Shown here: positions 17,843 to 27,006 of the stretch, piece after piece
Numbering within the stretch: the stretch's first letter is position 1
How the letters are laid out: every line of letters starts with the position of its first letter
NCBI RefSeq assembly: GCF_001278115.1
Contig: NZ_LIYD01000005.1
Span: 125,899 to 189,898, forward strand
Length of the DNA: 64,000 bases
Source of the DNA: Flavobacterium akiainvivens
GTDB lineage: Bacteria; Bacteroidota; Bacteroidia; Flavobacteriales; Flavobacteriaceae
Direction: 5' to 3'
Made by a program: the position numbers and the translations under genes
The notes under the pieces: generated by a model
The model's input: only the letters and a program-made list of their open reading frames with translations
What the model was told of the DNA's origin: nothing
The model's database searches: none

Positions 17843-18450
17843 TAGTTTTCAGGGGTTTCAGATGTACTGTCTTGTGTGCCTTCAGCTTCCTGGTAACCGG
17901 TTTTACCATCACCAAGTACAAGGTCTATCTTGCTGGCTTTTTGAACTTTATCGCCGGCTTTCAGGGTTTTGCCGTTTTGTTTCATTTCAAGAACCACGTC
18001 TTTTGCGAGGTACGGAACATAGGTTTTAGTACCTTCTTCAAGCCCGGCATTTTTAAGCATTGGCAGGGCAAGCCTGTATGTTTTTTGCACTAAATCAGGC
18101 ACCTTAATTGCGCTGTAGCCACCGGCATTAACCTTTACATATACCTTACGGCCGTCTTTTACATTAACCTTAGCAAGCGGGTCCTGCTCTACAATAGTAT
18201 AGGGCGGAAACTTAGCATTAAATTCCACAGTGTCAAGTACAACGGCTTCAAGGCCAAGGTTGTCCAGTTCTTCACTTGCCTTTTCAACGGTCTTTTTAGC
18301 CAGGTCAGGCACCTGTACCTGCTCGCCATGGTTGGTAGTCCAGCTAAGCCATTGCAGCAGCAGGAAAATAACCACCACAATTATGCCCAAGGCGATTGCC
18401 ACCTGTTTGAAAAACACTTTGCTCGTTAAAAAGTTTTTAAGGTTGCTCAT
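17842..18450 (-). CDS. PASTA domain membrane protein
   Basis: A protein of 202 residues with an N-terminal transmembrane segment at about 17-37 and then tandem PASTA domains (VPDLAKKTVEKASEELDNLGLEAVV; VPDLVQKTYRLALPMLKNAGLEEG). PASTA domains bind peptidoglycan fragments in Gram-positive kinases and penicillin-binding proteins; here no kinase or transpeptidase domain is attached. It is in one unit with the pseudouridine synthase and diverges from ddl, so a link with cell-wall synthesis is plausible but inferred. Confidence 0.85.
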   Translation of the reverse strand: MSNLKNFLTSKVFFKQVAIALGIIVVVIFLLLQWLSWTTNHGEQVQVPDLAKKTVEKASEELDNLGLEAVVLDTVEFNAKFPPYTIVEQDPLAKVNVKDGRKVYVKVNAGGYSAIKVPDLVQKTYRLALPMLKNAGLEEGTKTYVPYLAKDVVLEMKQNGKTLKAGDKVQKASKIDLVLGDGKTGYQEAEGTQDSTSETPEN

Positions 18451-18514
18451 ATATAAAAGAGTTTCCGCAAAGATATAAATATTACTAAACTTTATAAGTT
18501 AAGCCAAATAATGA

Positions 18515-18522
18515 TATTTTTG
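18515..18522 (+). promoter_or_regulatory. -7 box of ddl
   Basis: TATTTTTG matches TAnnTTTG, 39 bases before the ddl ATG. The -33 element is not clear. Confidence 0.5.
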
Positions 18523-18560
18523 TGTAGGCCCTTAAACAAAGGCCTGTTATAACCCAACCT

Positions 18561-19547
18561 ATGAATATAGCAGTAGTAATGGGCGGATACTCAGATGAAT
18601 CCGTTATATCTATCCGCAGCGGGCAGCTTATTTTAAATAACCTTGACCGCTCTAAATACACCCCTTTTGAAGTGCATATACTGCCCGAAGGCTGGCATGT
18701 GCTTGTTGATGGCGCCAAATATCCTATAAATAAAGCCGGTTTCAGCTTTGAAAAAGACGGGCAAACCATAAGGTTTGATGTTGCCGTAAACACTGTACAC
18801 GGCACCCCAGGCGAAGACGGGCACCTCCAGGCTTACTGGGAACTTTTAGGGCTACCATACACCGGTTGCGGGTTTTACCAAAGCGCGCTAACCTTTAACA
18901 AACGCGATACACTGAGTGTTTTAAGTAAATTCAACATACCAAGGGCAAAATCCATTTACCTTTCTAAAGGCGATGTGATAACGGCCCAGGATGTGGTTGA
19001 TACCCTTGGGCTTCCGTTTATGGTAAAGCCTAACCAAAGCGGTAGCAGCCTGGGAGTGAGCAAGGTAAATAGTATTGAGGAGTTTGAAAAGGCCCTTGAA
19101 TTTGCCTTTGCCGAAGACAGCGATATCCTGATTGAAAGCTACCTGAAAGGGACTGAAGTATCTGTAGGCGTGCTGAATTACAACGGCAACACCACTGTTT
19201 TAGGGCTTACCGAGATTGTTTCGCACAACGATTTCTTTGACTATGAGGCCAAATACCTTGGCAAGAGTGAGGAAATAACGCCCGCCCGCCTTGATGCCGC
19301 TACCGAGCAAAAAGTGCGCGAAACCGCCGCTAAAGCCTATGAAGCACTGGGGATGAGCGGTTTTAGCCGTACCGATTTTATTGTAATGGATGGCGAACCC
19401 CACTTTATTGAGATTAATACCAACCCTGGGCTTTCGCAGCAAAGTATCTTCCCGCAACAGGCACAACACGCCGGTATGGCATTTAGCGACCTGTTAGACA
19501 GCGAGATACAGCTTGCACTGAACCGTAAAGTGCTTTGGAAGAAGTAA
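18561..19547 (+). CDS. ddl: D-alanine--D-alanine ligase
   Basis: This ATP-grasp enzyme makes the D-Ala-D-Ala dipeptide of peptidoglycan. Its 328 residues show the N-terminal block VVMGGYSDESVISIRSG, then VHGTPGEDGHLQAYWELLGLPYTG, the ATP-grasp part LPFMVKPNQSGSSLGVSKV, and the metal-binding end FIEINTNPGLSQQS. All family blocks are present. It diverges from the PASTA gene. Confidence 0.96.
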   Translation: MNIAVVMGGYSDESVISIRSGQLILNNLDRSKYTPFEVHILPEGWHVLVDGAKYPINKAGFSFEKDGQTIRFDVAVNTVHGTPGEDGHLQAYWELLGLPYTGCGFYQSALTFNKRDTLSVLSKFNIPRAKSIYLSKGDVITAQDVVDTLGLPFMVKPNQSGSSLGVSKVNSIEEFEKALEFAFAEDSDILIESYLKGTEVSVGVLNYNGNTTVLGLTEIVSHNDFFDYEAKYLGKSEEITPARLDAATEQKVRETAAKAYEALGMSGFSRTDFIVMDGEPHFIEINTNPGLSQQSIFPQQAQHAGMAFSDLLDSEIQLALNRKVLWKK

Positions 19548-19590
19548 TGTAGTAATCAGTGATCAATGGTCAGTAGTCAGTTGTGCTGAA

Positions 19591-19618
19591 CCTGAAACTT
19601 TAAACCTGAAACCTTAAA
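19591..19618 (+). repeat. Two tandem 14-bp units between ddl and coaD
   Basis: CCTGAAACTTTAAA is followed directly by CCTGAAACCTTAAA, one mismatch. The flank to the left (19556-19583) has TCAGT/CAGTAGTCAG words. This is the low-complexity repeat type seen at other gene ends in this window. Confidence 0.65.
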
Positions 19619-19625
19619 CAAAATC

Positions 19626-20081
19626 ATGAAAACCGCAGTATTTCCGGGGTCTTTTGACCCGATAACCCTTGGGCATTACGATATTATAAAGCGTGGTGTG
19701 AGCCTTTTTGATAAGGTTATTGTGGCTATTGGCGTTAATGCCGAAAAGAAGTATATGTTTGACCTTGAGGAGCGTAAGCGTTTTATTGAGGAGGCTTTTA
19801 AAGACGAGCCAAAAGTGGAAGTGATTACCTATCAGGGGCTTACAATAGACCTCTGCAAAAAAGTAGGGGCTAAATTCATACTGAGGGGGTTGCGCAACCC
19901 GGCCGACTTTGAGTTTGAAAAGGCCATTGCCCACACCAACCGCCGCCTTAGTAAAATTGAAACCGTGTTCCTGCTTACGGCTGCAAACACCTCATACATA
20001 AGCTCCAGCATAGTGCGCGATGTACTGCGCAACGGGGGAGATTATACCATACTGGTGCCCGATTCGGTGCGCGTGAAATAG
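19626..20081 (+). CDS. coaD: Pantetheine-phosphate adenylyltransferase
   Basis: The enzyme transfers AMP to 4'-phosphopantetheine in coenzyme A synthesis. The 151 residues are the usual length. The nucleotidyltransferase motif TLGHYDIIKRG (TxGH) follows the N-terminal FPGSFDPI; FILRGLRNPADFEFE and the C-terminal YISSSIVRDV block are also typical. The next gene starts 6 bases after the stop. Confidence 0.96.
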   Translation: MKTAVFPGSFDPITLGHYDIIKRGVSLFDKVIVAIGVNAEKKYMFDLEERKRFIEEAFKDEPKVEVITYQGLTIDLCKKVGAKFILRGLRNPADFEFEKAIAHTNRRLSKIETVFLLTAANTSYISSSIVRDVLRNGGDYTILVPDSVRVK

Positions 20082-20087
20082 ATTTTA

Positions 20088-21821
20088 ATGAAGATACTGC
20101 TACTAATCCTGCTGCTTCCGGCGGCACTGTTTTCACAGAAAAAAACCTCATATACAACACCTTACGAAAAAGGAAACGGCAACCAGACCGCTACTTATCA
20201 GGAGGCTATGGCCTTTTATCAACAGCTTGATAACGGCTTTGAAACCATACAAATGCAGGAAATGGGCACTACAGATGCCGGACTGCCCCTGCATATTGTG
20301 GTTTTTGATAAGGATAAGGGGTTTAATTTCAGCGAGATACGTAAAAAGAAAGCCATCCTCCTTATTAATAATGGCATTCATCCCGGCGAACCCGATGGTA
20401 TAGATGCCACCATGATGCTCCTGCGCGACTTGGCTACAGGTAAGCTGCAAGCGCCTGAAAATACGGTAGTTGTAGCAATACCTGTATACAATATTGGCGG
20501 CATGCTAAACCGTGGCAGCTACAGCCGTGCCAACCAGAATGGTCCTGAAAGCTACGGTTTTAGGGGCAACAGCCGCAATTATGACCTTAACCGAGACTTC
20601 ATAAAGGCCGATACCCGCGAAGCCCGCAGCTTTGCAGCCCTGTTCCACAAGGTGCAGCCTGATGTTTTTATAGACAATCACGTTAGTAATGGTGCTGATT
20701 ATCAGTGTATTTTTACCTATATCGCTACACAACACCAGCGCCTGGGAGGCCAATTGGGCGACTTTTTCAAAGCCGAAATGATGCCTGCAATCCTTACTGC
20801 TATGAAGGCCAAAGGTATAGAGGCAACTCCCTATGTAAACATACATGGCGATACCCCTGAGTCTGGTTTTCAGCAGTTTATGGACTATGGCAGGTACTCT
20901 ACCGGCTATGCATCACTGTTTAATGTGCCGGGCTCTATGCCTGAAACCCACATGCTTAAGGAATACAGTAAAAGGGTAGGTGTGACCTATGAGTATATGG
21001 TGCAAACCCTTGATTATCTTGATGATAACTATCAAAAAATCAAAGACCTGCGTGCCAATAACCTGGCCGAGTATATGCCTGGGGCCCGCTACACCCTGCA
21101 ATGGGAAGTAGATTCTACCAAGGTAACGTTACTGCCTTTTTTAGGGTATGAGGCTGATTATAAGGTGAGTAGCGTTACGGGGCAGCAACGTTTGTATTAT
21201 GACCGTACCCGCCCGTTTAACAAGGTGGTAAAGTATTTTCAGGAGTATGTACCTAAACAACAGGTAGTTATACCTGAAGCTTACATTATTCCGCAGGAGT
21301 GGTGGCAGGTTGCCGAGTTGCTGAAAATCAACAATATACAGCTCCAAGTGCTGGATAAAGATACCACGTTTGAGGTCGAATCTTACCGTATAACCAATTA
21401 TAAAACAAGCAGTTATCCGTATGAGGGGCACTACCCGCACAACGATACCCAGGTGGCTGCCACAACCCAAAAAGTACTGTTCCAAAAGGGCGATTATGTG
21501 GTGTCAACTGCCCAGCCGGGCGTAAAATACCTGCTTGAAACCCTTGAACCACAAGGTGTTGACTCGTTTTTTAACTGGAATTTCTTCGATGCCATCCTAC
21601 AGCAAAAGGAGTATTACTCGGCTTATGTGTTTGAAGATACTGCGGCACAATTGCTTAAGGAAAACAGGCAACTGCGTGCTGAATTTGATGATAAGAAGCT
21701 GAACGACAAGGCTTTTGCATGGGATACCGCTGCACAGCTCGACTGGATTTATACCCATTCGCCCTATTACGAAAAATCACACATGCAGTACCCTGTTTAC
21801 CGCAGGATGGCTAAGCAGTAA
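20088..21821 (+). CDS. M14 family zinc carboxypeptidase, exported
   Basis: A secreted peptidase of 577 residues with a signal peptide (MKILLLILLLPAALFSQ). The zinc ligands fit M14: His and Glu in GIHPGEPDG at about 100 and His in DVFIDNHVSNGADY near 200; TRPETH-like and YEYMVQTLDY blocks follow, with a Glu that may be catalytic. The C-terminal third has no recognised domain. M14 enzymes remove C-terminal amino acids or cut peptidoglycan stem peptides; the substrate is unknown. It lies 6 bases after coaD and is probably co-transcribed. Confidence 0.85.
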   Translation: MKILLLILLLPAALFSQKKTSYTTPYEKGNGNQTATYQEAMAFYQQLDNGFETIQMQEMGTTDAGLPLHIVVFDKDKGFNFSEIRKKKAILLINNGIHPGEPDGIDATMMLLRDLATGKLQAPENTVVVAIPVYNIGGMLNRGSYSRANQNGPESYGFRGNSRNYDLNRDFIKADTREARSFAALFHKVQPDVFIDNHVSNGADYQCIFTYIATQHQRLGGQLGDFFKAEMMPAILTAMKAKGIEATPYVNIHGDTPESGFQQFMDYGRYSTGYASLFNVPGSMPETHMLKEYSKRVGVTYEYMVQTLDYLDDNYQKIKDLRANNLAEYMPGARYTLQWEVDSTKVTLLPFLGYEADYKVSSVTGQQRLYYDRTRPFNKVVKYFQEYVPKQQVVIPEAYIIPQEWWQVAELLKINNIQLQVLDKDTTFEVESYRITNYKTSSYPYEGHYPHNDTQVAATTQKVLFQKGDYVVSTAQPGVKYLLETLEPQGVDSFFNWNFFDAILQQKEYYSAYVFEDTAAQLLKENRQLRAEFDDKKLNDKAFAWDTAAQLDWIYTHSPYYEKSHMQYPVYRRMAKQ

Positions 21822-21894
21822 AATCTTACATTTTAACAGTAAATTAACGCTAATTTTTCACTTTCGGAATTCATTTTCACGGTGTGAAATCAAT

Positions 21895-21939
21895 TATTCG
21901 TTTCAATCAATATCTTGTATCAAATTCCGGAAACGAATA
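21895..21939. repeat. Inverted repeat in the gap after the peptidase gene
   Basis: A 10-bp perfect inverted repeat (21895-21904 with 21930-21939, arms around ATTCGTTTC/GAAACGAAT) encloses a 25-base loop. It could be a weak hairpin or a regulator site for the next gene at 22028. No T-tract follows, so it is not a typical terminator. The rest of 21822-22027 is AT-rich without further signals. Confidence 0.4.
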
Positions 21940-22027
21940 GCTAAAAACTATGATGTTTTTGTGTAGCGAAATTCTATCGTATTTTTAATTTCCATAAATT
22001 TACCTTATATCATAAAATACATTTGGC

Positions 22028-22582
22028 ATGGTACAGGAAATTGATATCGAAAAATCGAAAGAAAAAAGAAAAGTGGTGTATAGCCGGTTTTCTTTCTGGA
22101 AAAATTTCGATGTCCTGTCTTTTTTATTTGCCCTTTTCTTCATCTTCATCTGGTCATCAGAAATTTATAAGGGCATCAAATACCACCACGTAGAATCGTT
22201 AAGTATTTTGATGCTTTTACTCAGCCTGCTTTTATCGGGTTTTATTATCTACAGTACAATATTTATGCTTGGCCTGTCGCGCATCAGCGGTATATCTAAT
22301 GTGCAAAACCGCCACCTGGTTAAGCAAACTGCCCGCCACCTGGGGTGGGAGGTAAAGCACGACAGTGCAGCATATACCGTTTTCTACAGGCATAATACCT
22401 TTGGCAGCTGGGATTATGGCAAAGAAATAACCGTTATTTATGATGCCCATATCATGCTGGTCAACGTTATAAGCTATGGCAGGTATGGGACAAAATCGCC
22501 ATTTCATTACTTTGGCAACAAATGGTTTTTAAACCGTTTCCTTAAACAGCTTAAGGCCGTTGGCTCAGGTCAGCCTGCATAG
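22028..22582 (+). CDS. Membrane protein of unknown function
   Basis: I do not recognise the family. The product has 184 residues with two hydrophobic segments: about residues 29-46 (LSFLFALFFIFIWSSEIY) and 57-80 (LSILMLLLSLLLSGFIIYSTIFM). After these a soluble C-terminal part contains YGKEITVIYDAHIMLVNVISYGRYG and ends in a basic helix. The charged N-terminus is rich in Lys and Glu. It stands alone, 205 bases after the peptidase gene and 53 before a TPR protein gene. Confidence 0.65.
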   Translation: MVQEIDIEKSKEKRKVVYSRFSFWKNFDVLSFLFALFFIFIWSSEIYKGIKYHHVESLSILMLLLSLLLSGFIIYSTIFMLGLSRISGISNVQNRHLVKQTARHLGWEVKHDSAAYTVFYRHNTFGSWDYGKEITVIYDAHIMLVNVISYGRYGTKSPFHYFGNKWFLNRFLKQLKAVGSGQPA

Positions 22583-22635
22583 TAGCCCGTGCTGGCAAAT
22601 TTTTCTGTACATTTACGCAAAACCACCTTCCTTTT

Positions 22636-23817
22636 ATGAAATACCTGTTTACCCTGCTGTTCCTCGCAGCCTCGTTATCTTTATCTGCACAAAAAGAAGC
22701 CGATGTGCTTAAAGAGGCCAACACGCTTATTGCCAGTAAGCAATATGAGTCGGCATTTAGAAAGCTTGAGGAATTTGATAAAGACAATACCCGGCCTGCT
22801 GTAGTGGTGCTAAAGGCCAATATTATGATGGATTACTTTGTAACCAGCATGATGCACCAAATGTTTGCCCTTAAAGACCTTGCACCCGGAGAAGATATTA
22901 TGGACTACCGTGGCAAGGAAGGCCATTTTAGCATGTTTACCTTTGTGCCAAATGAAGCCCTTGAGGCACTTATTGCCAAATATCCCGATAATTGTGCACT
23001 TTACAACACCCTGGGCCACTTTTATCATGAGGTGTATACCAAGTATGGGGAAAACTGGCTTAAAACCCCGGATGAACTTTTAAACCTTATGGAAGCTAAT
23101 TGTGCAAAAGCGGTAGTGGGCAAATGTGCCGGTTTTGATGCCTATGAAACACTGGGCTTTGTGGCCCTTAACCGCGAAAAGTATAGTGAGGCCATTCCGT
23201 TTTATCTTGAGGCTATTAAGTTGGATAAGGAATATGCTACCTCATATTACAACGTGGCCTATGCCTACCTGTATAAAGACGACCGTGCAAATGCCATAAA
23301 GTATGGCACCGAAGCCTACAACCGCTATACCGATGCGGCTTATAAAGCAGATGCCGCACGTATGGTGGGTATGGCCTACAGTGAGTTGTCTGATGGGGTA
23401 AACGCTACCCTATGGTATGAAAAATCTAATGTCGCAGATCCGGGCAACTACTACACGCTGCGTCCGCTGCTGGATGCCTATGTGCTTAATAAAGATGCCA
23501 GGGCCGCCGCCACACGCAATGAATTTTTTAACCTGGCGCCCGGCAATCCTACCATTTATGCCGACCTCGAGAAGATTTACCACAATGATAAAGATTCGCT
23601 TATAGCTTTTTACAACAGCAAATTTGGCAGTTTTACCAATGATGATAAAGTAACCGGCAGCCTGCATTTTTACCTCGGCTCGTTGTATATAGACAATGAT
23701 AACCCCACAGCCCACAGCCATTTTTTAAAAGCCAAAGCGCATTTAACCAAATCGGTTGAGGCGGGCAACAGTGTGTTTGATGTGCTTGAAGAAGTACTGG
23801 AATACACAAAGGGGTAA
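22636..23817 (+). CDS. TPR-containing exported protein
   Basis: A protein of 393 residues with a signal peptide ending SLSAQ. From about 150 to 330 there are tetratricopeptide-like helices (YETLGFVALNREKYSEAIPFYLEAIKL; YYNVAYAYLYKDDRANAIKYGTEAYNRY). TPRs are scaffolds for protein contacts, so it probably acts in the periplasm with partners I cannot name. It is followed by the array of five small envelope proteins, but 157 bases of repeat-like sequence separate them. Confidence 0.8.
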   Translation: MKYLFTLLFLAASLSLSAQKEADVLKEANTLIASKQYESAFRKLEEFDKDNTRPAVVVLKANIMMDYFVTSMMHQMFALKDLAPGEDIMDYRGKEGHFSMFTFVPNEALEALIAKYPDNCALYNTLGHFYHEVYTKYGENWLKTPDELLNLMEANCAKAVVGKCAGFDAYETLGFVALNREKYSEAIPFYLEAIKLDKEYATSYYNVAYAYLYKDDRANAIKYGTEAYNRYTDAAYKADAARMVGMAYSELSDGVNATLWYEKSNVADPGNYYTLRPLLDAYVLNKDARAAATRNEFFNLAPGNPTIYADLEKIYHNDKDSLIAFYNSKFGSFTNDDKVTGSLHFYLGSLYIDNDNPTAHSHFLKAKAHLTKSVEAGNSVFDVLEEVLEYTKG

Positions 23818-23974
23818 AGTAGTTTACAGTCGCAGTCACAGTTTTCAGTCGCAATAGCTATAGGTATCCGGGTACAATCCAACCCCGTGGCATGGCCCGC
23901 GGTGGCAATCCCGGAAATAGAGGTTATAACAATATCACGGCCTGTTGCATCGTTCTTTTAAAAACCAATTGAAT
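23818..23974 (+). repeat. Short-word repeats after the TPR gene
   Basis: The segment 23820-23858 is made of words such as CAGTCGCAGTCACAG and CAGTCGCA, the low-complexity type seen at other gene ends here. No gene or clear terminator is seen before the next start at 23975. Confidence 0.5.
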
Positions 23975-24529
23975 ATGAAAAACCTCCTTATACTGTTATT
24001 TGCAGCAGGCTTGCTGGCTTCCTGCACTACTGAAAAACCTTCAGATGATGAGATATATGATGTTGTAAACCATTACATCAGTACAGATGAAGATTTTTTA
24101 AACGGTCCTAAACATGGGCTCAAAGTATTTTTAAGAGAAGAATGCCGCACGCCATTATCATATAAAGACTCCCTCAATCTTAAACCCGACAGTCTTTTTA
24201 CTAAAGATGATATAGATTACATAACCATTCAGGATAAAGATACTATACCTTTTATTTTAAAGAAAGACAGGCTTAAAGTACCTTATGGCACTACTTTAAT
24301 AAGCCATACAGCTTTTAAACAGCTTAGCGATAGTGAAATTTATGATAAGTATGGGCTTATAGTTATTATAAACATTGGTAAACCCTTATTTTCAGAAGAC
24401 CATAAAACAGCTGTGATTACAGTATCTTCCTGGATGGGAAGCCGTGCAGGGGCTGGGGCTCGCTGCATACTTAAAAAAGATGGCAAAGGCTGGAAAGTAG
24501 TTAAGTCAGAACTCTTATGGATAAGTTAA
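23975..24529 (+). CDS. Paralogous small lipoprotein 1
   Basis: First of five tandem paralogues. 184 residues; signal peptide with lipobox LLASC, Cys at 16. The shared plan is EIYDVVNHYIS after the signal, then a variable middle, then a C-terminal block KPLFSEDHKTAVITVSS...GAGAR...KKDGKGW, ending LWIS. The family is not one I recognise. The start is the ATG at 23975 (MKNLLILLFAAG); the longer frame adds 10 unlike residues. It probably sits in an outer or inner membrane facing the periplasm. Confidence 0.75.
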   Translation: MKNLLILLFAAGLLASCTTEKPSDDEIYDVVNHYISTDEDFLNGPKHGLKVFLREECRTPLSYKDSLNLKPDSLFTKDDIDYITIQDKDTIPFILKKDRLKVPYGTTLISHTAFKQLSDSEIYDKYGLIVIINIGKPLFSEDHKTAVITVSSWMGSRAGAGARCILKKDGKGWKVVKSELLWIS

Positions 24530-24539
24530 ATTGAATGAT

Positions 24540-25136
24540 ATGAAAAACCTCCTCGCAATCTCACTTTCATATATTTTGCTACTCGGTTGCCAAAAAGATA
24601 ACGTGCAATTGGATAATGAATTACAGGCTAATAATCCCGGGCAAATAGTAGATATCACAACTATTTATAAGTTAATAAACCATTGCCTTTCGCAAGGAAA
24701 ACCATTTATTAATCCTGTAGCCAACAATTTAATAGACGGCAACCCTATAAACTTTGGAGTTGAAGAAGATTCGCTCATGCTGGCATCGTTAACCCTTTTT
24801 AGCAAGGCAGATATAACCTATATGCTAAAACAAAAACGCCTTGAACCCCATTTTAGGATTACGCAACAATTTCTTAGTAAAAATGCAAATCTTGTTTCAT
24901 GCGATACCCTTTTTTCAAAGTTAAAAGGCCACAATCATGGCAATTTCATTAAAAAGCAATATCCTTCAGGAATAAACCATATCAGTATGCCGTTGTTTTC
25001 GTTATCAAAACAATATGCGGTACTGCATGCCGGCTACGAATGTGGCCCAATGTGCGGGTATGGTGCTTATTATATAGTAAGAAAAACGCCTCAAGGGTGG
25101 AATATTATTCATACTTTTAAAGACCCTGTGTATTAA
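24540..25136 (+). CDS. Paralogous small lipoprotein 2
   Basis: Second paralogue, 198 residues, lipobox LLLGC. The common plan is present (TIYKLINHCLS; MPLFSLSKQYAVL) but the end is PVY rather than WIS. It carries ECGPMCGYG, a CGxxCGxG pair of cysteines also present in paralogue 4 and absent from 1, 3 and 5. The start is the ATG at 24540 (MKNLLAISL); a TTG at 24531 is the only alternative. It begins 10 bases after the stop of paralogue 1. Confidence 0.75.
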   Translation: MKNLLAISLSYILLLGCQKDNVQLDNELQANNPGQIVDITTIYKLINHCLSQGKPFINPVANNLIDGNPINFGVEEDSLMLASLTLFSKADITYMLKQKRLEPHFRITQQFLSKNANLVSCDTLFSKLKGHNHGNFIKKQYPSGINHISMPLFSLSKQYAVLHAGYECGPMCGYGAYYIVRKTPQGWNIIHTFKDPVY

Positions 25137-25140
25137 TACG

Positions 25141-25707
25141 ATGAAAAACCTCCTCATACTGCTATTAGGTATCGCAGCCTTGTCTGCCTATAGCCAGTCA
25201 ACACCTAAAGAAAATGAAATTTATAACCTTGTGATCGATTATTTCCGTTCCAATCATAATAAAGGTTATGTTGTATTGCTTAATGAAGATCTATTTCCTA
25301 ATTTTATTGGAAAAGACTCCCTGCGCCTTGCAGAATTTGGCACCTTGCTTACAGTAGAAGACCGCCAATATATGCTGCAACAGGCAGCGGCCTATAACGG
25401 TGTGTTTACTCTTAAGCCACACAGGGTTAAGCTTCTTATAGGTGGGAACTTGGTAGATGGTAACCGACTTTTGTCACTTAGTACTACAGACTACTGGCAG
25501 GGTATTCATGACACCTATGGCGAACAGGTAAGTATTGTTGGTATGTCCAGGCCGCTGTTTTCTAAAGATGGTACACTGGCCGTTATAGACATATGTATAA
25601 TGCATGATGGGATAAGCGGTAATAATAGCCGGTACCTTTTCAGGAAAGGCGAAACAGGCTGGGAAGAAATATCGTATGTGGTTTTGTGGACATCTGGAAA
25701 TGACTGA
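25141..25707 (+). CDS. Paralogous small exported protein 3
   Basis: Third paralogue, 188 residues. The signal peptide ends SAYSQS without a lipobox cysteine, so this member is probably soluble in the periplasm. It has the shared plan: EIYNLVIDYF after the signal, then RPLFSKDGTLAVIDICIMHDG, GWEEISYVVLWTS at the end. It starts 4 bases after the stop of paralogue 2 and ends one base before the start of paralogue 4. Confidence 0.75.
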   Translation: MKNLLILLLGIAALSAYSQSTPKENEIYNLVIDYFRSNHNKGYVVLLNEDLFPNFIGKDSLRLAEFGTLLTVEDRQYMLQQAAAYNGVFTLKPHRVKLLIGGNLVDGNRLLSLSTTDYWQGIHDTYGEQVSIVGMSRPLFSKDGTLAVIDICIMHDGISGNNSRYLFRKGETGWEEISYVVLWTSGND

Positions 25708-25708
25708 T

Positions 25709-26341
25709 ATGAAAAACCTCCTTGCCATTTTATGCCTTTGCCTGCTGCTGGCTTCCTGCAAAAAAGAAAATCCTGTAGCCGCACCATTGCCCCAAAAAGA
25801 TATACCGGCACCGCAGCCCGCAGCAAAGCCTACACCGCCACCTGTTACCGCTGAACCCGTGGCTGACCTACCACCGCCAAAACCGGCGCCAGTAAACCCG
25901 GATAAGGAATTATATGCCGTGGTTAATTTATGCCTTACCGAAAGGCGCATTGCAGGAGATACCAAAGAAATGAAATTGTATCTTGTAGCTTATGACGAAA
26001 GAGATGTAAAGGATGTGGGAGCTATTCATGGCATGCCTAAAGAAGACCGCGCTTTTATGAGCAGGCAGGCAGCTGATACTACCCGTATACAAATAGACAC
26101 CACAAGGCTGGTACGCCCTGTAAAAATAGTATCGTACCAGGACCATAAAGGCGAGTTTTCATACAGTTACATTTCGCTCAGCAAGCCTGTTTTTAATAGA
26201 GAGTATACCTATGCTGTTATAGAGTGCAACCACTATTGTGGGCAGCTGTGTGGTTCGGGGCGGCGTATTTACCTGAAAAAAAACAGTGCCGGAAAATGGG
26301 AATTTGACAAAAGAGGGATTGTTCCAACCTGGATAAGCTAA
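25709..26341 (+). CDS. Paralogous small lipoprotein 4
   Basis: Fourth paralogue, 210 residues, lipobox LLASC, then a proline-rich linker (about 30-65) not seen in the others. The shared block is KPVFNREYTYAVIECNHYCGQLCGSG, with the CGxxCGxG cysteines, ending PTWIS. The start is the ATG at 25709 (MKNLLAILCL); the longer frame runs into paralogue 3. One base separates it from the stop of paralogue 3, so translation is likely coupled. Confidence 0.75.
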   Translation: MKNLLAILCLCLLLASCKKENPVAAPLPQKDIPAPQPAAKPTPPPVTAEPVADLPPPKPAPVNPDKELYAVVNLCLTERRIAGDTKEMKLYLVAYDERDVKDVGAIHGMPKEDRAFMSRQAADTTRIQIDTTRLVRPVKIVSYQDHKGEFSYSYISLSKPVFNREYTYAVIECNHYCGQLCGSGRRIYLKKNSAGKWEFDKRGIVPTWIS

Positions 26342-26344
26342 ACC

Positions 26345-26914
26345 ATGAAAAACCTATACCTACTTATAGCCTCTGCGCTATTGCTGTCATGCAGCACTAC
26401 AAAGCAAACCACCGTTGCACAACAACAGGACGTGTATGATGTTATAAATGCGGTGATGTCTTACCAGGAGTATATAGATACTGACGACCTGTTGCTGGAT
26501 AAGCTTGTTGTGCCTTATAAACATGATGTAAAAGGGTTGTATGACGAGGAAACGCCCGAAGATGTTATTTTACAGCAGGAAAAAGAACTGCTTGCTGCGG
26601 CCGGGAATGCCAAAGCCTTTCCGCTTGATACCACACGCATAAAAGGCAGTTACCGCTGGTTTGCCGCACAAAAACACAAGGAAATGTTTAAAGATGGCTA
26701 CAATAATAGCGGCTGGGAACCCTTGTTTAAAGAATATGGAGAAAGATCGTATTGCCTGGTTTCTGTACCGGTATTTACAAAAGACCGCACTATAGCTGTA
26801 GTAACCATACGCAGAACAAATGACTGGCAAACGGGCTCAGGCGCTACCTTTGTCATTAAAAAAATAAACGGTGTATGGACCGTGCTGGGCAAAAGCAGCA
26901 TGTGGATAAGCTAA
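26345..26914 (+). CDS. Paralogous small lipoprotein 5
   Basis: Fifth paralogue, 189 residues, lipobox LLLSC. Plan: DVYDVINAVMS after the signal, PVFTKDRTIAVVTIRR near the end, and SMWIS as the C-terminus. The middle has a charged stretch (TPEDVILQQEKELLAAAGN). It begins 3 bases after the stop of paralogue 4 and closes the array; the convergent Crp/Fnr gene follows. Intergenic words of the ACTGAAAACTG type lie at 26960-27005. Confidence 0.75.
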   Translation: MKNLYLLIASALLLSCSTTKQTTVAQQQDVYDVINAVMSYQEYIDTDDLLLDKLVVPYKHDVKGLYDEETPEDVILQQEKELLAAAGNAKAFPLDTTRIKGSYRWFAAQKHKEMFKDGYNNSGWEPLFKEYGERSYCLVSVPVFTKDRTIAVVTIRRTNDWQTGSGATFVIKKINGVWTVLGKSSMWIS

Positions 26915-27006
26915 ATGTAGTATATAGGGCTTTTATGCGACAGCCCTTACAGCATCAAAACACTATGAGTGCAGCTCCTGAAAACTGAGACTGGGACTGA
27001 AAACTG

